This document shows positions 27,301-34,352 of a stretch of DNA of 64,000 bases, in pieces. Numbering within the stretch: position 1 is the stretch's first letter; each line of letters begins with the position of its first letter. The position numbers and the translations under genes are program-made. The notes under the pieces are model-generated. The model ran no database searches, was not told where the DNA came from, and worked only from the letters and a program-made list of their open reading frames with translations. The DNA comes from Valencia hispanica (lineage: Eukaryota; Chordata; Actinopteri; Cyprinodontiformes; Valenciidae), in the NCBI GenBank assembly GCA_963556495.2, contig OY747707.1, positions 34,492,871 through 34,556,870 of the forward strand, in the 5' to 3' direction.

Positions 27301-30300
27301 ATCCACATTGAAGGTTATTGAGTGCTGTTTCAGAGCATATCAAGGGAAAGTTGAGTGAAAGGAAAAAATGTGTCAGAGAAGGTGCATAAGCAACAGGGAT
27401 ACCTTTAACCTCGAAGGAATGGTGAAGAAAAGCCCATTCAAGATTCACAAGTCATGGACTGAAGCTCGAGTCAGTGCTTTAAGAGGCACAATAACAGAAA
27501 AACACACCAAAGATATAAGCTACAATTTCTTGCGTTGAGCCACTCCTGAACTAAAGACGTCGGAAGCGTCCAAGCTGGGCTACAGAGAAAAAGAACAGTT
27601 GTCCGGTGTCCTTTTGTCAGGTGAAAATAAACTTAGCATTTCATTTGTGAATACAGTTCTCGGAGATGCCAAAAACTCATTGGACATACTGTAAATGGAC
27701 AAACGTTTGGATAATATTCTAATATATTGAGATGCACCTGTATTTGTGTAAAGAAACCTTTGTCAATTTCAATAAAAGACAAAAAATAATAAACGAGACT
27801 GATTTAATTGATCCTCTACAGAATAACTTTTTGTTTGATGACTTTTAATTTATTTGGAAAATTCATAATAAGGAACATTCACTATCTTCTTAAAACTCAG
27901 CTCAACGGGAATCAGTGGATCAACTGATGCATAAAACCATGTATGTTGCTGCTTGTGTTCCCTCCTCTAAACAGCTACATCATCCGTTGAGTCAATTTTC
28001 AAACGAGTGAACGTTTGCAATGTTAAAAACGAATGCAAATGAGGGAACACGCAAAGCATAAAATAAACCTCAAACATGAGGTGATTCATTTAGAGACAAA
28101 GTTGCTGTCATTATAAAGCAAACTGTTCCTATTCTAAGTTAATTATCCGCTCCTTACCTCGAGAATATCTTTGGCACAGCAGTTGTGTTGGCTTCTTTTT
28201 CCCTGTACAAACCAAAGGATGGAGAACTTTTTTTAAAGGAGCAATACACCTTAAGAAACCTAAAACAGACAGACACTGACAGGGAGCTCAGTGCATCTCA
28301 GAGTAACTTTAGATGCAAATTTCAAATGCAGAGCACATTTTTACGCATGACATGGTGATCAACAAACATAGCGTATATCACACCCAACAGGTAGAAACGC
28401 TGCTCATCTCTTATCAATTGTTGCTCACCATCTGGTCTTGAAACCTCTATCACCCAGACACCTAAAAAGAAGCTTTCACCTTCGCGCCTTTTTTTATCTG
28501 CAGCATTCAAAACCCACTGTAACACTTTACTGTAACTCTTAACAGCTTCAAACACACCTACACACACACACACACAAGTAACTGTGAGCTTCTCTAAAGC
28601 TCGTTGATGACTCATATCTTAGTAATCACAGCTGCAGGATGATCAGCCGGATACCGACACTGAGCCAAGCTACTTTCGGTTTTAACATCACATGGTAAAA
28701 TCCCTCTCTGAGTAACCGAACTCACAGGTGAAAGTCAGAGAAAAAAAAACACAAGAACCGGGCTACACAGTCATGTTACTGCACAATCACATCTGATCTG
28801 TGTGACCACAGAGGATTCTGTGGCACTAATCAACAAATATTGCTTTCGCTTTTTTTCTTGTACAAATGTAGAGCCTGTTTGTTTCCACATAATCCTCATC
28901 TACTGAGAAGGGCTCAGAACTCAATGGGCAGCCAAATGATTGACTGCACAATGTTTTAAACTAGAAAGGACATACAGCCCCATGCAAAAGTGTTCACACC
29001 CTTTGAACATTTCTATATTATGTCAAGTTTCCACGTTTTGTAGCATTTTCTATTAGAATTTAATGTGACCAACACAAAGTAAACTGTGGCTTGCATATGT
29101 ATTCTGACCCATTTACTTCGTCCAGAGCAACCACTTGCTTTCAGACGGTATATAGAATCCACCTGAGTGTCATTTAATATCAGCATAAATACAACTGTTC
29201 TGTGAAGGCCTTAGAGGTTTGTTAGAGAAGATTAGTGGACAAACAGCATCATGAAGACCGTACAGGTAGATCCACAGCTTAGGTGGGAGAATATGTCAGC
29301 TTTGCAACTATAAATTGTGCACTCCAAAAGTCTGACCTTTATGAATGAGTGGCATAAAGAAAGCCAGTAGCCATTAGCGGTTTGTATGTAATAGACTCTG
29401 TAAACACGTGGAAGGAAGTGCTCTGGGCGGATAAGACAAACATTTAGCCTTTTGGTCTATGTAAAAATGCTGTGTGGAGGAAAATTAATACAACTCAGCA
29501 AAAAAAGAAACGTCCTCTGACTTTCAACTGTTTTTACTTTCAGTAAACTTAATGTGTGTAAATATTTGTATGAACACTAAAAGAGTCAACACCATAAGAC
29601 ATAAACTAAAAATGTTTCACAGACATGTGACTAACAGAAATAGAATAATGTGTCCTTGAATGAAGGGAGGCTCAAAATCAAAAGTACCAGTCAGTATCTG
29701 GTGTGGCCACCAGCTGCTTGAAGTACTGCAGTGCATCTCCTCCTCATGGACTGGACCAGATTTGTCAGTTCTTGCTGTGAGATGTTACCCCACTCTGCCA
29801 CCAAGGCACTTGCAAGTTCCTGGACATTTCTGGGAGAATGGCCCTAGCCCTCACCCTGCGATCCAACAGGTCCCAGACGTGCTCAATGGGATTGAGATCC
29901 GGGCTCTTCGCTGGCCATGGCAGAACACTGACATTGCTGTCATGTTGAAACTCACGCACAGAACGAGCAGAATGGCTGGTGGCATTGTCCTGCTGGAGGA
30001 TCATGTCCGGATGAGCATGCATAAAGGGTACCACATGAGGGAGGAGGATGTCTTCCCTGTACCGCAAGGCATTGAGATTGCCTGCAATGACAACAAGCTC
30101 AGTCCGATGGTGATGTGATATACCGCCCCAGACCATGACGGACCCCCCACCTCCAAATCGATCCCGCTCCAGGGTACAGGCCTCGGTGGAACGCTCATTC
30201 CTTCGACGATAAACATGAATCTGTCCATCACCCCTGGTGAGACAAAACCATGACTCATCAGTGAAGAGCACTTTTTGCCACTCCTGTCTGGTCCAGCGAA

Positions 30301-32001
30301 GGTGGGTTTGTGCCCATAGGCGGCGTTGTTGCTGGTGATGTCTGGTAAGGACCTGCCTTACAACAGGCCTACAAGCCCTCAGTCCAGCCTCTCTCAGCCT
30401 ATTGCAGACAGTCTGAGCACTGATGGAGGGATTGTGTGTTCCTGGTGTGACTCGGGCAGTTGTGGTGGCCATCCTGTACCTGTCACGCAGGTGTGATATT
30501 CGGATGTACCGATCCTGTGCAGGTGTTGTTACACGTGGTCTTCCACTGCGAGGATGATCAGCTGTCCTTCCTGTCTCCCTGTAGCGCTGTCTTAGGCCTC
30601 TCACAGTTCGGACATGGCAATTTATTGCCCTAGACACATCAGCAGTCCTCATGCCTCCCTGCAGCATGCCTAATGCACGTTCACGCAGATGAGCAGGGAC
30701 CCTGGGCATCTTTCTTTGGGTGTTTTTCACAGTCTTTAGACAAGTCTCTTTAGTGTCCTACGTTTTTAGAACTGTGACCTTAACTGCCTACTTTCTGTAA
30801 GCTGTTAAGGTCTTAACGACCATTCCACAGGTGCATGTTAATTAATTGATTACAGTTAATTGAACATGCATGGCAAACATTGTTTAAACCCTTTAGAATG
30901 AAGATCTGTAAAGTTATTTGGATTTTTACAACATTATTGTTGAAATACAAAGTCCTGAAAAAGGGACGTTTCTTTTTTTGCTGAGCTTATGACAACAACA
31001 CCAGCCCAATGGTGAAACATGGCGGTGGCCTCATCATGATGTAGGCATGCTTTTTCTGGTGTGTCTGCAAAGTACTGACACATGGGGGGCTGAATACAAA
31101 TGTATGTCATGGTTTTCACTGTTTTATTTGTAAAAAAGAAAAAAAGAAAACAATGAAAGTAGCAATGCACAATGTTGCTCTCTCATACTGAATTCCAATA
31201 AAATACACTATAGTTAGGTTTGAAGAGTTATGAAAACTTTTGCAATTCATTTTATGTGTATCATCTGACTATCCACATTTTGGAGCACTTTTCAGGCCTT
31301 TGGGCACTAATTCTAGCACGTAATTACAGAGAGCCAATATTCCAGCTTCCTGTGGTTCTGCAAATTAAATAAAATTCTGGCCCTCTTCACGTTTCTTTCA
31401 GTTTTAGCCTCATTAACACATCAGACATTCATAGCCACAAGTGCTGCAGGCTACAACTCTGGTGCAATACCCAAGTGTGTTAATCCCCATACCCCAGGGG
31501 CCAAACAAACCACAACCCATCATAACACCTTCAACAATACAGACAATAACCAGCTGTTGCATTCTTAAAGTATTTCCAATTACTAAAGTTATGCTTATCA
31601 ATTGCAGCATCTCAACCTCTGATTTTAACTAGTATATGTATTAAAGCAAAAAAAAAACAAAAAAAAAACATTAAACGATAAGCTAATCATTATTATTAGG
31701 GGATAATTTTTATTTATTTATAAAGTCATCTTTTCTGCATATGTTCACTAAATTTAAACGTACTCAAACTGGGTACTCCGAATTTACAGGATTCTGATGC
31801 AGTAATAAAAGCTGGTTAAGCTCATCTAAAGTCAAACCCCTCCAGCATAGCCCATATTTAAAATTAAGAAGTTCACACAAATGACATATATAATATAACT
31901 TGTCTTTAAGCTTTATTCCGAGCTCTCACCTTAGAATGTGCGTATCGGAGCAAAAAGCAGACAATGGAAAGTTTCCCTTTGCCACCGAGGACAGTAGGCA
32001 T
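3189..32001 (-). CDS. aff3: AF4/FMR2 family member, aff3 (LAF4)-like; whole coding span, 19 exons
   Basis: Family role: AFF proteins are nuclear scaffolds of super elongation complexes, joining P-TEFb, ELL and AF9/ENL to release paused RNA polymerase II. Seen here: 19 GT-AG exons whose lengths sum to 3,729 bp, exactly 1,242 codons plus stop, with every junction in phase. Order in the predicted protein: ELL-binding-type segment DMTQSWP (residues about 40-64), LKLSSDEDD box (about 100), serine-rich block (about 135-165), WQLDKWL (about 194-200), SP-repeat and E/R-rich region, [10 protein letters not shown]9-binding-type motif (about 799-813), and the C-terminal homology domain (about 995-1242). 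The C-terminal [12 protein letters not shown]...[13 protein letters not shown] run resembles AFF3 more than AFF1, AFF2 or AFF4 from memory, so the paralogue call is likely, not certain. No N-terminal homology domain exon was found. The first coding exon is the least certain. Confidence 0.8.
3463..3668 (-). CDS. aff3: aff3-like exon 18, [12 protein letters not shown] segment
   Basis: Encodes a Ser/Arg-rich linker, then [20 protein letters not shown] and [19 protein letters not shown], the segment that most favours AFF3 among paralogues. Acceptor CACTCCCAG, donor GTAAAC; one base at each end completes shared codons. Confidence 0.94.
3781..3830 (-). CDS. aff3: aff3-like exon 17 (50 bp)
   Basis: Encodes [16 protein letters not shown] plus two bases, corresponding to the SSKAAQAPSPWGAS linker of the family. 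Acceptor ATTATAG, consensus donor GTGAGT. Confidence 0.88.
3922..4015 (-). CDS. aff3: aff3-like exon 16, C-terminal homology domain
   Basis: Encodes [20 protein letters not shown] and continues [11 protein letters not shown]. The [20 protein letters not shown] pattern is AFF3-like. Acceptor TTTACAG, donor GTATAT, ending in phase 0. Confidence 0.94.
4112..4183 (-). CDS. aff3: aff3-like exon 15, C-terminal homology domain
   Basis: Encodes [19 protein letters not shown] then LAVL, with one leading and two trailing bases that fit both neighbours (the TG joins T of the next exon as Cys). AFF3 has YAMRLKTHSGPNA at this place. Confidence 0.92.
4273..4409 (-). CDS. aff3: aff3-like exon 14, C-terminal homology domain
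   Basis: Encodes [17 protein letters not shown] through [14 protein letters not shown], a close match to the VEKFGKALNYAEAALSF...[10 protein letters not shown] core of the domain used for AFF dimerisation. Acceptor TTTTCCAG, donor GTGAAT. Confidence 0.93.
4675..4805 (+). repeat. Fragment of the fish repeat with a (ATCC)n end
   Basis: Shares the phrases CTAAGGACAATTTAGAG and GTCATGTTTTCGGAGTGTGGGAGGAAAC with the copies at 40.26 and 59.14 kb, after a short CATCCATCCATGC run. It looks like the dispersed RTE/SINE-like fish repeat; class assignment is tentative. Confidence 0.6.
4830..5275 (-). mobile_element. Tc1-type remnant, reverse orientation
   Basis: Contains the stock phrases of a fish Tc1 family in reverse (TAGCTCCATTCATCTTC, CTGACCAGCGTCACTGTCCC, ATCCCCACAGTATAATGCT), which encode the IMLWG/SAAG region when read on the minus strand. 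Heavily mutated. A copy of the same family lies at 35.6 kb. Confidence 0.7.
6165..6172. repeat. hAT target-site duplication, left copy
   Basis: GTATGAAT immediately before the TAGAGAACG terminus; identical to 10224-10231. Confidence 0.88.
7436..8084 (+). pseudogene. L2 reverse-transcriptase C-terminal segment, inverted
   Basis: Reads [20 protein letters not shown], then [34 protein letters not shown] and [17 protein letters not shown]. These are the RT thumb/connection motifs also seen at 41.1-41.8 kb. The frame breaks near 7965, but homology continues to RLRTKHGG at 8084. The next residues of the protein ([11 protein letters not shown]) lie on the opposite strand at 7300-7435. Confidence 0.85.
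8237..9610 (-). pseudogene. L2 LINE 5' half: esterase-like plus endonuclease, inactive
   Basis: An open frame of 457 codons. Residues about 8-120 resemble the SGNH-type domain found in fish L2 ORFs, but the oxyanion Asn motif reads HAGSADI and the terminal D..H catalytic pair reads [10 protein letters not shown], so both are lost. From about residue 285 an AP-endonuclease domain follows: [10 protein letters not shown] keeps the first Asn, the L-TETWL Glu position is replaced (LIRNLDEN), and IVGDFNIH is intact. It looks long inactive though open. The true start is further upstream (coding-like residues to about 9725 after a stop). Confidence 0.75.
10224..10231. repeat. hAT target-site duplication, right copy
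   Basis: GTATGAAT immediately after the CGTTCTCTA terminus; identical to 6165-6172. Confidence 0.88.
10728..10791 (-). CDS. aff3: aff3-like exon 13, start of C-terminal homology domain
   Basis: Encodes [21 protein letters not shown], matching the family's (ADYF)MQEAKRMKHKADAM. Acceptor TTCTTACAG, donor GTGAGT, ending in phase 0. A 6.3-kb intron holding a nested transposon separates it from exon 14. Confidence 0.92.
10911..11017 (-). CDS. aff3: aff3-like exon 12
   Basis: Acceptor CTGTGCAG, donor GTGAGT. The frame fixed by neighbours reads [20 protein letters not shown], then [14 protein letters not shown] and two bases. It precedes the C-terminal homology domain, as the AFF3 linker RPQTKPWSPGSNGHR does. 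Confidence 0.8.
11101..11275 (-). CDS. aff3: aff3-like exon 11, Pro/Ser-rich
   Basis: Encodes [20 protein letters not shown] and a Lys/Gln-rich tail. It resembles the AFF3 RSPISPLSD segment. One base completes the previous codon and the exon ends in phase 0 at donor GTGACA. The acceptor CCTTGAAG has a modest pyrimidine tract. Confidence 0.8.
11340..11465 (-). mobile_element. DNA-transposon end fragment (AGGGTGACC type)
   Basis: On the minus strand it begins TTAGGGTGACCAATTGTCC followed by TTTTCTCCGGACATGTCC, a terminal sequence recurrent in vertebrate DNA transposons. Only one end is recognisable; assignment is from memory of the motif. Confidence 0.45.
12110..12234 (-). CDS. aff3: aff3-like exon 10
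   Basis: Encodes [13 protein letters not shown]... directly after KRKRK, as relatives continue with acidic/polar residues there. Acceptor TGTCACCAG, donor GTAACA. Forty-one codons plus two bases, which complete a Gly codon with exon 11. Confidence 0.85.
12348..14369 (-). CDS. aff3: aff3-like exon 9, 674-codon central exon
   Basis: One uninterrupted 2,022-bp exon, phase 0 at both ends (acceptor CTTTCTTAAG, donor GTAGAA). In order: [13 protein letters not shown]; a long Ser-Pro repeat tract (genomic about 13930-14250); a Gln/Asn/Pro/Lys stretch; a strongly charged Glu/Arg/Lys tract with poly-Glu (about 12900-13310); a nine-serine run followed by [19 protein letters not shown]; and [15 protein letters not shown] (about 12486-12530), matching the family motif that binds the AF9/ENL AHD. 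It ends in KRKRK. The low-complexity tracts look expanded relative to relatives. Confidence 0.9.
14370..16334. other. aff3-like intron 8
   Basis: About 2 kb of AT-rich sequence. A pyrimidine-rich stretch at 15580-15850 has CCTCCACCTCC and CCCTCCCTCCC runs. No transposon or exon recognised. Confidence 0.6.
16335..16518 (-). CDS. aff3: aff3-like exon 8, serine-rich block
   Basis: Encodes a basic lead-in ([12 protein letters not shown]) and then the [18 protein letters not shown] serine/aspartate run typical of AFF transactivation regions, ending LCKNKE before donor GTAAGG. The acceptor chosen (AACTGACAG) is the one that keeps the serine frame; an alternative AG eight bases further in breaks it. 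Confidence 0.85.
16662..16696 (-). CDS. aff3: aff3-like exon 7 (35 bp)
   Basis: Eleven codons plus two bases ([11 protein letters not shown]) between acceptor CCTAAAG and donor GTACTC. Small and poorly conserved, but the phase links exons 6 and 8 exactly. Confidence 0.65.
16832..16883 (-). CDS. aff3: aff3-like exon 6, LKLSSDE box
   Basis: Encodes [17 protein letters not shown], a near match to the family signature [13 protein letters not shown]. Acceptor TTCACAG, donor GTAGGT. The start phase fits exon 5 (TC+A = Ser) and the end is phase 0. Confidence 0.9.
17500..17735. mobile_element. Tc1-type remnant
   Basis: Contains GGTCCTTTGGGAGAGAAACAG and ATCACAGATCCTCCCC followed by an AAACCCACTTGAAGTGTTTG run, phrases shared with decayed fish Tc1 copies. 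No intact frame. Confidence 0.5.
17888..18006. repeat. (GAAT)n/(GGAA)n microsatellite
   Basis: Five GAAT units, then about 17 GGAA units and CAGGAAGGA variants. Degenerate purine-rich sequence continues to about 18290. Confidence 0.95.
19188..19245 (-). CDS. aff3: aff3-like exon 5 (58 bp)
   Basis: Strong acceptor (pyrimidine tract then TTGTCAG) and consensus donor GTAAGT. In the phase set by exon 4 it reads [18 protein letters not shown] and leaves two bases that join the next exon as a Ser codon. The in-phase reading is hydrophilic like its neighbours; the other open frame is hydrophobic. Confidence 0.7.
19338..19371 (-). CDS. aff3: aff3-like exon 4 (34 bp)
   Basis: Acceptor CTCTCCAG, donor GTAGGA. 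Eleven codons plus one base encode [11 protein letters not shown], continuing from the preceding K as in the family's K-DSQ segment. The one-base overhang fits the next exon. Confidence 0.7.
19760..20300 (-). mobile_element. Tc1-type remnant, reverse orientation
   Basis: Contains CATTGTCCTGTTGGAAAG, which on the minus strand encodes the FQQDND box around the second catalytic Asp, with flanking stretches typical of a Tc1 transposase. Interrupted by a C-rich run at 19904-19936. Confidence 0.65.
19904..19936. repeat. C-rich homopolymeric run
   Basis: Near-continuous cytosines broken by single adenines and one T. Prone to slippage and G-quadruplex formation on the opposite strand. Confidence 0.9.
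21420..22690 (+). pseudogene. L2-type LINE reverse-transcriptase fragment with fold-back
   Basis: Plus-strand pieces in order: [40 protein letters not shown]; a GVPQ-like and [11 protein letters not shown] stretch; FADD at about 22097 (the RT catalytic box, Tyr replaced by Phe); then after a palindrome [19 protein letters not shown] and a degraded C-terminus. Stops and shifts are frequent. This is the same clade as the copies at 7-9.7 and 40.5-43.1 kb. Confidence 0.8.
22065..22359. repeat. Long inverted repeat inside the L2 fragment
   Basis: Left arm 22065-22198 and right arm 22226-22359 are reverse complements over about 134 bases with few mismatches, around a 27-base spacer. The left arm is the RT segment from FADD to [11 protein letters not shown]. 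The right arm is its inverted copy and replaces the RT segment expected there. Confidence 0.9.
23035..23109 (-). CDS. aff3: aff3-like exon 3, ELL-binding-type segment
   Basis: Acceptor TTGTACAG, donor GTGTGT, 25 codons, phase 0 on both sides. It begins [10 protein letters not shown], the counterpart of the AFF1/3/4 EMTHSWPPP segment that contacts ELL proteins. It ends YNSK where relatives have FPNK/FPTK. Confidence 0.85.
23110..28157. other. aff3-like intron 2
   Basis: About 5 kb of mostly AT-rich sequence. Apart from the Tc1 remnant at 27.04-27.74 kb and pyrimidine-rich patches near 24.55-24.66 and 26.75-27.0 kb I see nothing recognisable. Confidence 0.6.
27035..27742 (+). mobile_element. 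Tc1-type element, internally deleted
   Basis: The right end reads ATTGAGATGCACCTGTA, the reverse of a fish Tc1 terminus TACAGGTGCATCTCAAT. The left part has TTTATTTCAGTAATTCAGTTC and GGGCTTACAGCACATAAAAAC typical of the same family. The middle encodes decayed pieces of the transposase (SHEWTEA.., CTGGGCTACAGAGAAAAAGAAC). A copy of this family lies in reverse at 61.4 kb. Confidence 0.7.
28158..28202 (-). CDS. aff3: aff3-like exon 2 (15 codons)
   Basis: Acceptor TTTGTACAG, donor GTAAGG, phase 0 on both sides. Encodes [15 protein letters not shown], which aligns with the family's SCVEEIIR segment just before the EMTxSWP motif. Confidence 0.75.
29489..30990 (-). mobile_element. Near-complete Tc1 transposon (DD34E), nested
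   Basis: About 1.5 kb between inverted ends: left CTCAGCAAAAAAAGAAACGTCC at about 29494 and its reverse complement at about 30965-30986, next to TA on the left as expected for Tc1 integration. The ends agree over about 22 bases, suggesting a young insertion. The single gene inside is on the minus strand. Confidence 0.88.
29691..30730 (-). pseudogene. Tc1 transposase, one frameshift near the C-terminus
   Basis: The first 321-codon frame starts [15 protein letters not shown] and has two helix-turn-helix-like regions, a GRPR motif (residues 63-66) and the catalytic triad D158 (LFTDESWF), D248 (LQQDNATSH) and E283 ([12 protein letters not shown]). There are 34 residues between the last two, which is DD34E. 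After RARAILP the frame slips at about 29832. The expected C-terminus ([18 protein letters not shown]) continues in the next frame to a TGA at 29691, so one base has been lost. All catalytic residues precede the break. Confidence 0.88.
31930..32001 (-). CDS. aff3: aff3-like coding exon 1 (24 codons)
   Basis: The ATG sits in an ACCATGC context and opens 24 codons that end in AAG before a GTGAGA donor, phase 0, matching the phase-0 start of the next exon. The residues ([12 protein letters not shown]...) do not resemble the usual AFF N-terminus (NALRRKEWERRNQE-type). It could therefore be a divergent or alternative first exon, or non-coding. Confidence 0.5.
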
Positions 32002-32014
32002 GGTTCCTGGATGT

Positions 32015-32038
32015 TCAGTGTCCTCCTCCGGTGTCCAT
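32015..32038 (-). other. Short upstream ORF in the aff3-like leader
   Basis: ATG followed by six more codons and TGA (MDTGGGH), ending 13 bases before the proposed main ATG. An upstream ORF this close would tend to lower initiation at the main start or force reinitiation. This holds only if the leader is transcribed as inferred. Confidence 0.4.
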
Positions 32039-32077
32039 ATCAGTGAAGACGCGCGCGTCAGTGACCTGGCTTTGCGC

Positions 32078-32078
<1 letters not shown>

Positions 32079-32157
<79 letters not shown>
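32079..32157. repeat. (CT)n / (GA)n microsatellite in the presumed 5' UTR
   Basis: About 39 uninterrupted CT dinucleotides on the plus strand. On the aff3-like strand it reads (GA)n and ends about 80 bases upstream of the proposed start codon, so it would be transcribed as a purine-rich leader. An imperfect pyrimidine tail continues to about 32185. Confidence 0.95.
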
Positions 32158-32159
<2 letters not shown>

Positions 32160-32379
32160 TTATCTCTCCCCCTCTCTCTCTCTCCCCGTGGGCGCTCCTT
32201 CTCCTCCCTGTGACGGACTGACACAGACGGGGGATGTAGGAGGGCCGGGAGCGTCACGGATGACGGAGCATTACGCGAGGGGATCACGACTCGCTGGCTG
32301 TGATCACCGCAGGTGCTTTGTTGGTGATGACCAGAGAGGGAATCAACGCAAGAAATAGCCCACTGATGATATAAAGAGG

Positions 32380-32386
32380 CTTTATA
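32380..32386 (-). promoter_or_regulatory. Candidate TATA box of the aff3-like gene
   Basis: On the minus strand this reads TATAAAG. It lies about 380 bases upstream of the proposed start codon, which would put transcription start near 32350. The following stretch is GC- and CpG-rich. Position-based inference only. Confidence 0.35.
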
Positions 32387-32639
32387 AGGCATGCACTCTC
32401 CCCCTCGGAGGTATGCTGAAATGATGGCCGAGTGCTTTTAGGGGCAGGAGGGAGCAGAAAGCTGTGGAAAAAAAAAAAAACATTCCCCAAGTTGTGATTA
32501 ACTGATTAGCCTTACGTCAAAGAGGCACTATTAAAACAAATCAGTGTAGGCTTTCTTATGTTTCTGTCCACAAGCACAACCAATTTTTTTTTTTTTACAT
32601 CTTAAAACAAGTTGAATCTAGTCAGATTCCGTTCTGCAA

Positions 32640-33025
32640 AAGTGACCTTTTTCAAGTTTTGTTGCATTACAGTCTTAAACTTATAGGAATTTTATGTGAT
32701 AGACCAACACAAAGAGCAAACATAGCCTACTGTGTTCATGCTGTGTGAGATACTCAAAGCTTCGGATGATGTTTTAGAATCTCACCCTGATTTGAACTTT
32801 CTCCCTGACCTGTCTGCTGTGTTCCTTGGTCTTAATGATTCTTTAATAAATTTCTATTTATAAAAACGCTTTCAGAACTATGTATCCTTTTTCTTTTACT
32901 TCACAATTAGGCACTACTTTGCATTGGTCTAAATCCCAATAAAAAAAAAAACCTGGAGTTTGTGGTTAGGATAAGATATGAAATGGTTCAAATGGTATGT
33001 ATACTTTTCAAGGCAATGCATATCA
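32640..33025 (+). mobile_element. Internally deleted Tc1-type element (ends only)
   Basis: Left: CAAGTTTTGTTGCATTACAG and TTTTATGTGATAGACCAACAC. Right: CTTTTACTTCACAATTAGGCAC and TGGTCTAAATCCCAATAAAA. These are the two subterminal regions of one fish Tc1 family with little between them. Confidence 0.65.
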
Positions 33026-33469
33026 CCCTCTTTAATATTCTTTGGGCCTAATTTATTTTGCAGGTATAAAATGACTATGTGCCTACACATATGTTTAAAT
33101 TGCTTTAGATACTAATCAGATAAACTCTCAGACTCTGGGTAATATAGGCAAAAAGCAACAATTAAGCATCAAACCCTGCAACACAATGAGTCAAATCAAG
33201 ACAAACAAATCAAGACTTGTGTTTCAAAATTTAAATCCATATGTAATATAATCTGCTTGGAAATGTATCAGCTTGGAAACGATTTGATACTTATAAACAT
33301 CTTTAAACATTATACTAAACAGTAATAAACGAAGTTCATCAGTATGGTTACAGTTACTTCCTATAAAATAGAAAATATTTTCTATTTGCAGTCTTTGGCA
33401 TTACCAAATCTCCATACGAAACATTAAAGGATAAGTACAAGCCAACTTATCACCAAGATACTTTTTTTT

Positions 33470-34050
33470 CTTTTCCATCCCACCATCACAAATGTAAATA
33501 TGCAGTTTGATAAATGTTCCTGGGGTTTCAAGTGGAACAACTTAGCTTGGTGAAATGAAACAGACTAAAGTGGAAAGCTCATATTACCTACCATACAAAT
33601 ATGGTGGGTAATAGGAGCTGGATGGAGCTGTGATGCTGCGGGCCTGTTTCTTTTACATACAGGCTATAATAAGCTCTGTGAAATACAAGGACATTACACT
33701 AAAACGAACCACAAATTGTTAATCACAGGATCTTTTAACAGGATTGTGATCTAAACGATATGGTCAAATCAACAAAGAAATGGTTCATGAAACACAAAAT
33801 CCACCTTCTTCTATTGTCATGTCAGTCCACAGACCTAAATCCTGTGAGTGAGCTGAAGAGAAGAGAGGGTAAGAGGTCACTAAGGAGTGTGTATAGACAA
33901 TCAAGAGATTCTGCAACAAATGTTGAGGGTGTCGTATGTACAGAGAAACTAAAGCAGCCATCCCCACAGTTTCTAAATATGTGATAGAGTGAAAATGTAT
34001 TCCAACCTAACTTGCTCGTAAAGTATCTGATCCTTTTTTCCATCTTTTAA
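33470..34050 (+). mobile_element. Tc1-type transposase remnant
   Basis: Contains a GTTTCAAGTGGAAC phrase, a GCTGTGATGCTGCGGGCCTG (MLWG-like) box and CAGTCCACAGACCTAAATCC (QSTDLNP, from QSPDLNP) followed by an ELKRR-like stretch. Frame broken. Confidence 0.65.
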
Positions 34051-34189
34051 CCCCAATGCCTTGGCATGGTGTTTCATTAAAGTAAAGGCTTGTTATATTT
34101 TCAGTAAGTTTTCATGAACGGTTTACACTGACGATTAACATTGGCAGGAGGAGAAAATAAAAGAATTTAACAAAAACATGTTCTTCCCA

Positions 34190-34352
34190 TCTGCGATGGA
34201 CTGGCGACCTTTCCAGGGTTTACCCCGGCTCTCCTCTCGCCCCGTGACTGCTGGAGATTGGCACCAGCCCCCCCCCCCCCCCCCCCTAACTCTGCATAGG
34301 ATGGACAGGTGCAGAAAATGGATGGATGGATGGATGGATGGATGGATGGATA
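34190..34352 (-). repeat. Fish repeat with (GGAT)n end and poly-C run
   Basis: ATGGACTGGCGACCTTTCCAGGG ... CCCCGTGACTGCTGGAGATTGGCACCAGCC, then about 20 C's (34268-34287), then GAAAATGGATGGATGGA. The stock 3' end of a dispersed teleost repeat (RTE-like or a SINE using it); class tentative. Confidence 0.7.

Larger units (their letters stand above)
28978..31262 (+). mobile_element. Older Tc1-type element, host of a second Tc1
   Basis: The left end (CATGCAAAAGTGTTCACACCC ... AATGTGACCAACACAAAG) and the right part (GTGAAACATGGCGGTGGC, GGGGGGCTGAATACAAATG) belong to a common fish Tc1 family. They are separated by 29489-30990, a complete second Tc1. Without it the sequence runs ...GGAGGAAAATTAATA then GACAACAACACC.., within the transposase reading. 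Decayed. Confidence 0.75.
28203..31929. other. aff3-like intron 1
   Basis: Occupied between about 28.98 and 31.26 kb by one Tc1 copy inside another. The flanks (28.2-28.97 and 31.3-31.93 kb) show no recognisable features. Confidence 0.7.

Noticed and set aside
29660..30118. 152-codon plus-strand frame
   Set aside because: Lies antisense to the Tc1 transposase, which explains the open frame.
32015..32392. 125-codon minus-strand frame with an RERERE tract
   Set aside because: The RE repeat is the (GA)n microsatellite. The frame ends in TGA just before the aff3-like ATG and shows no family similarity; only its last seven codons are kept, as a uORF.
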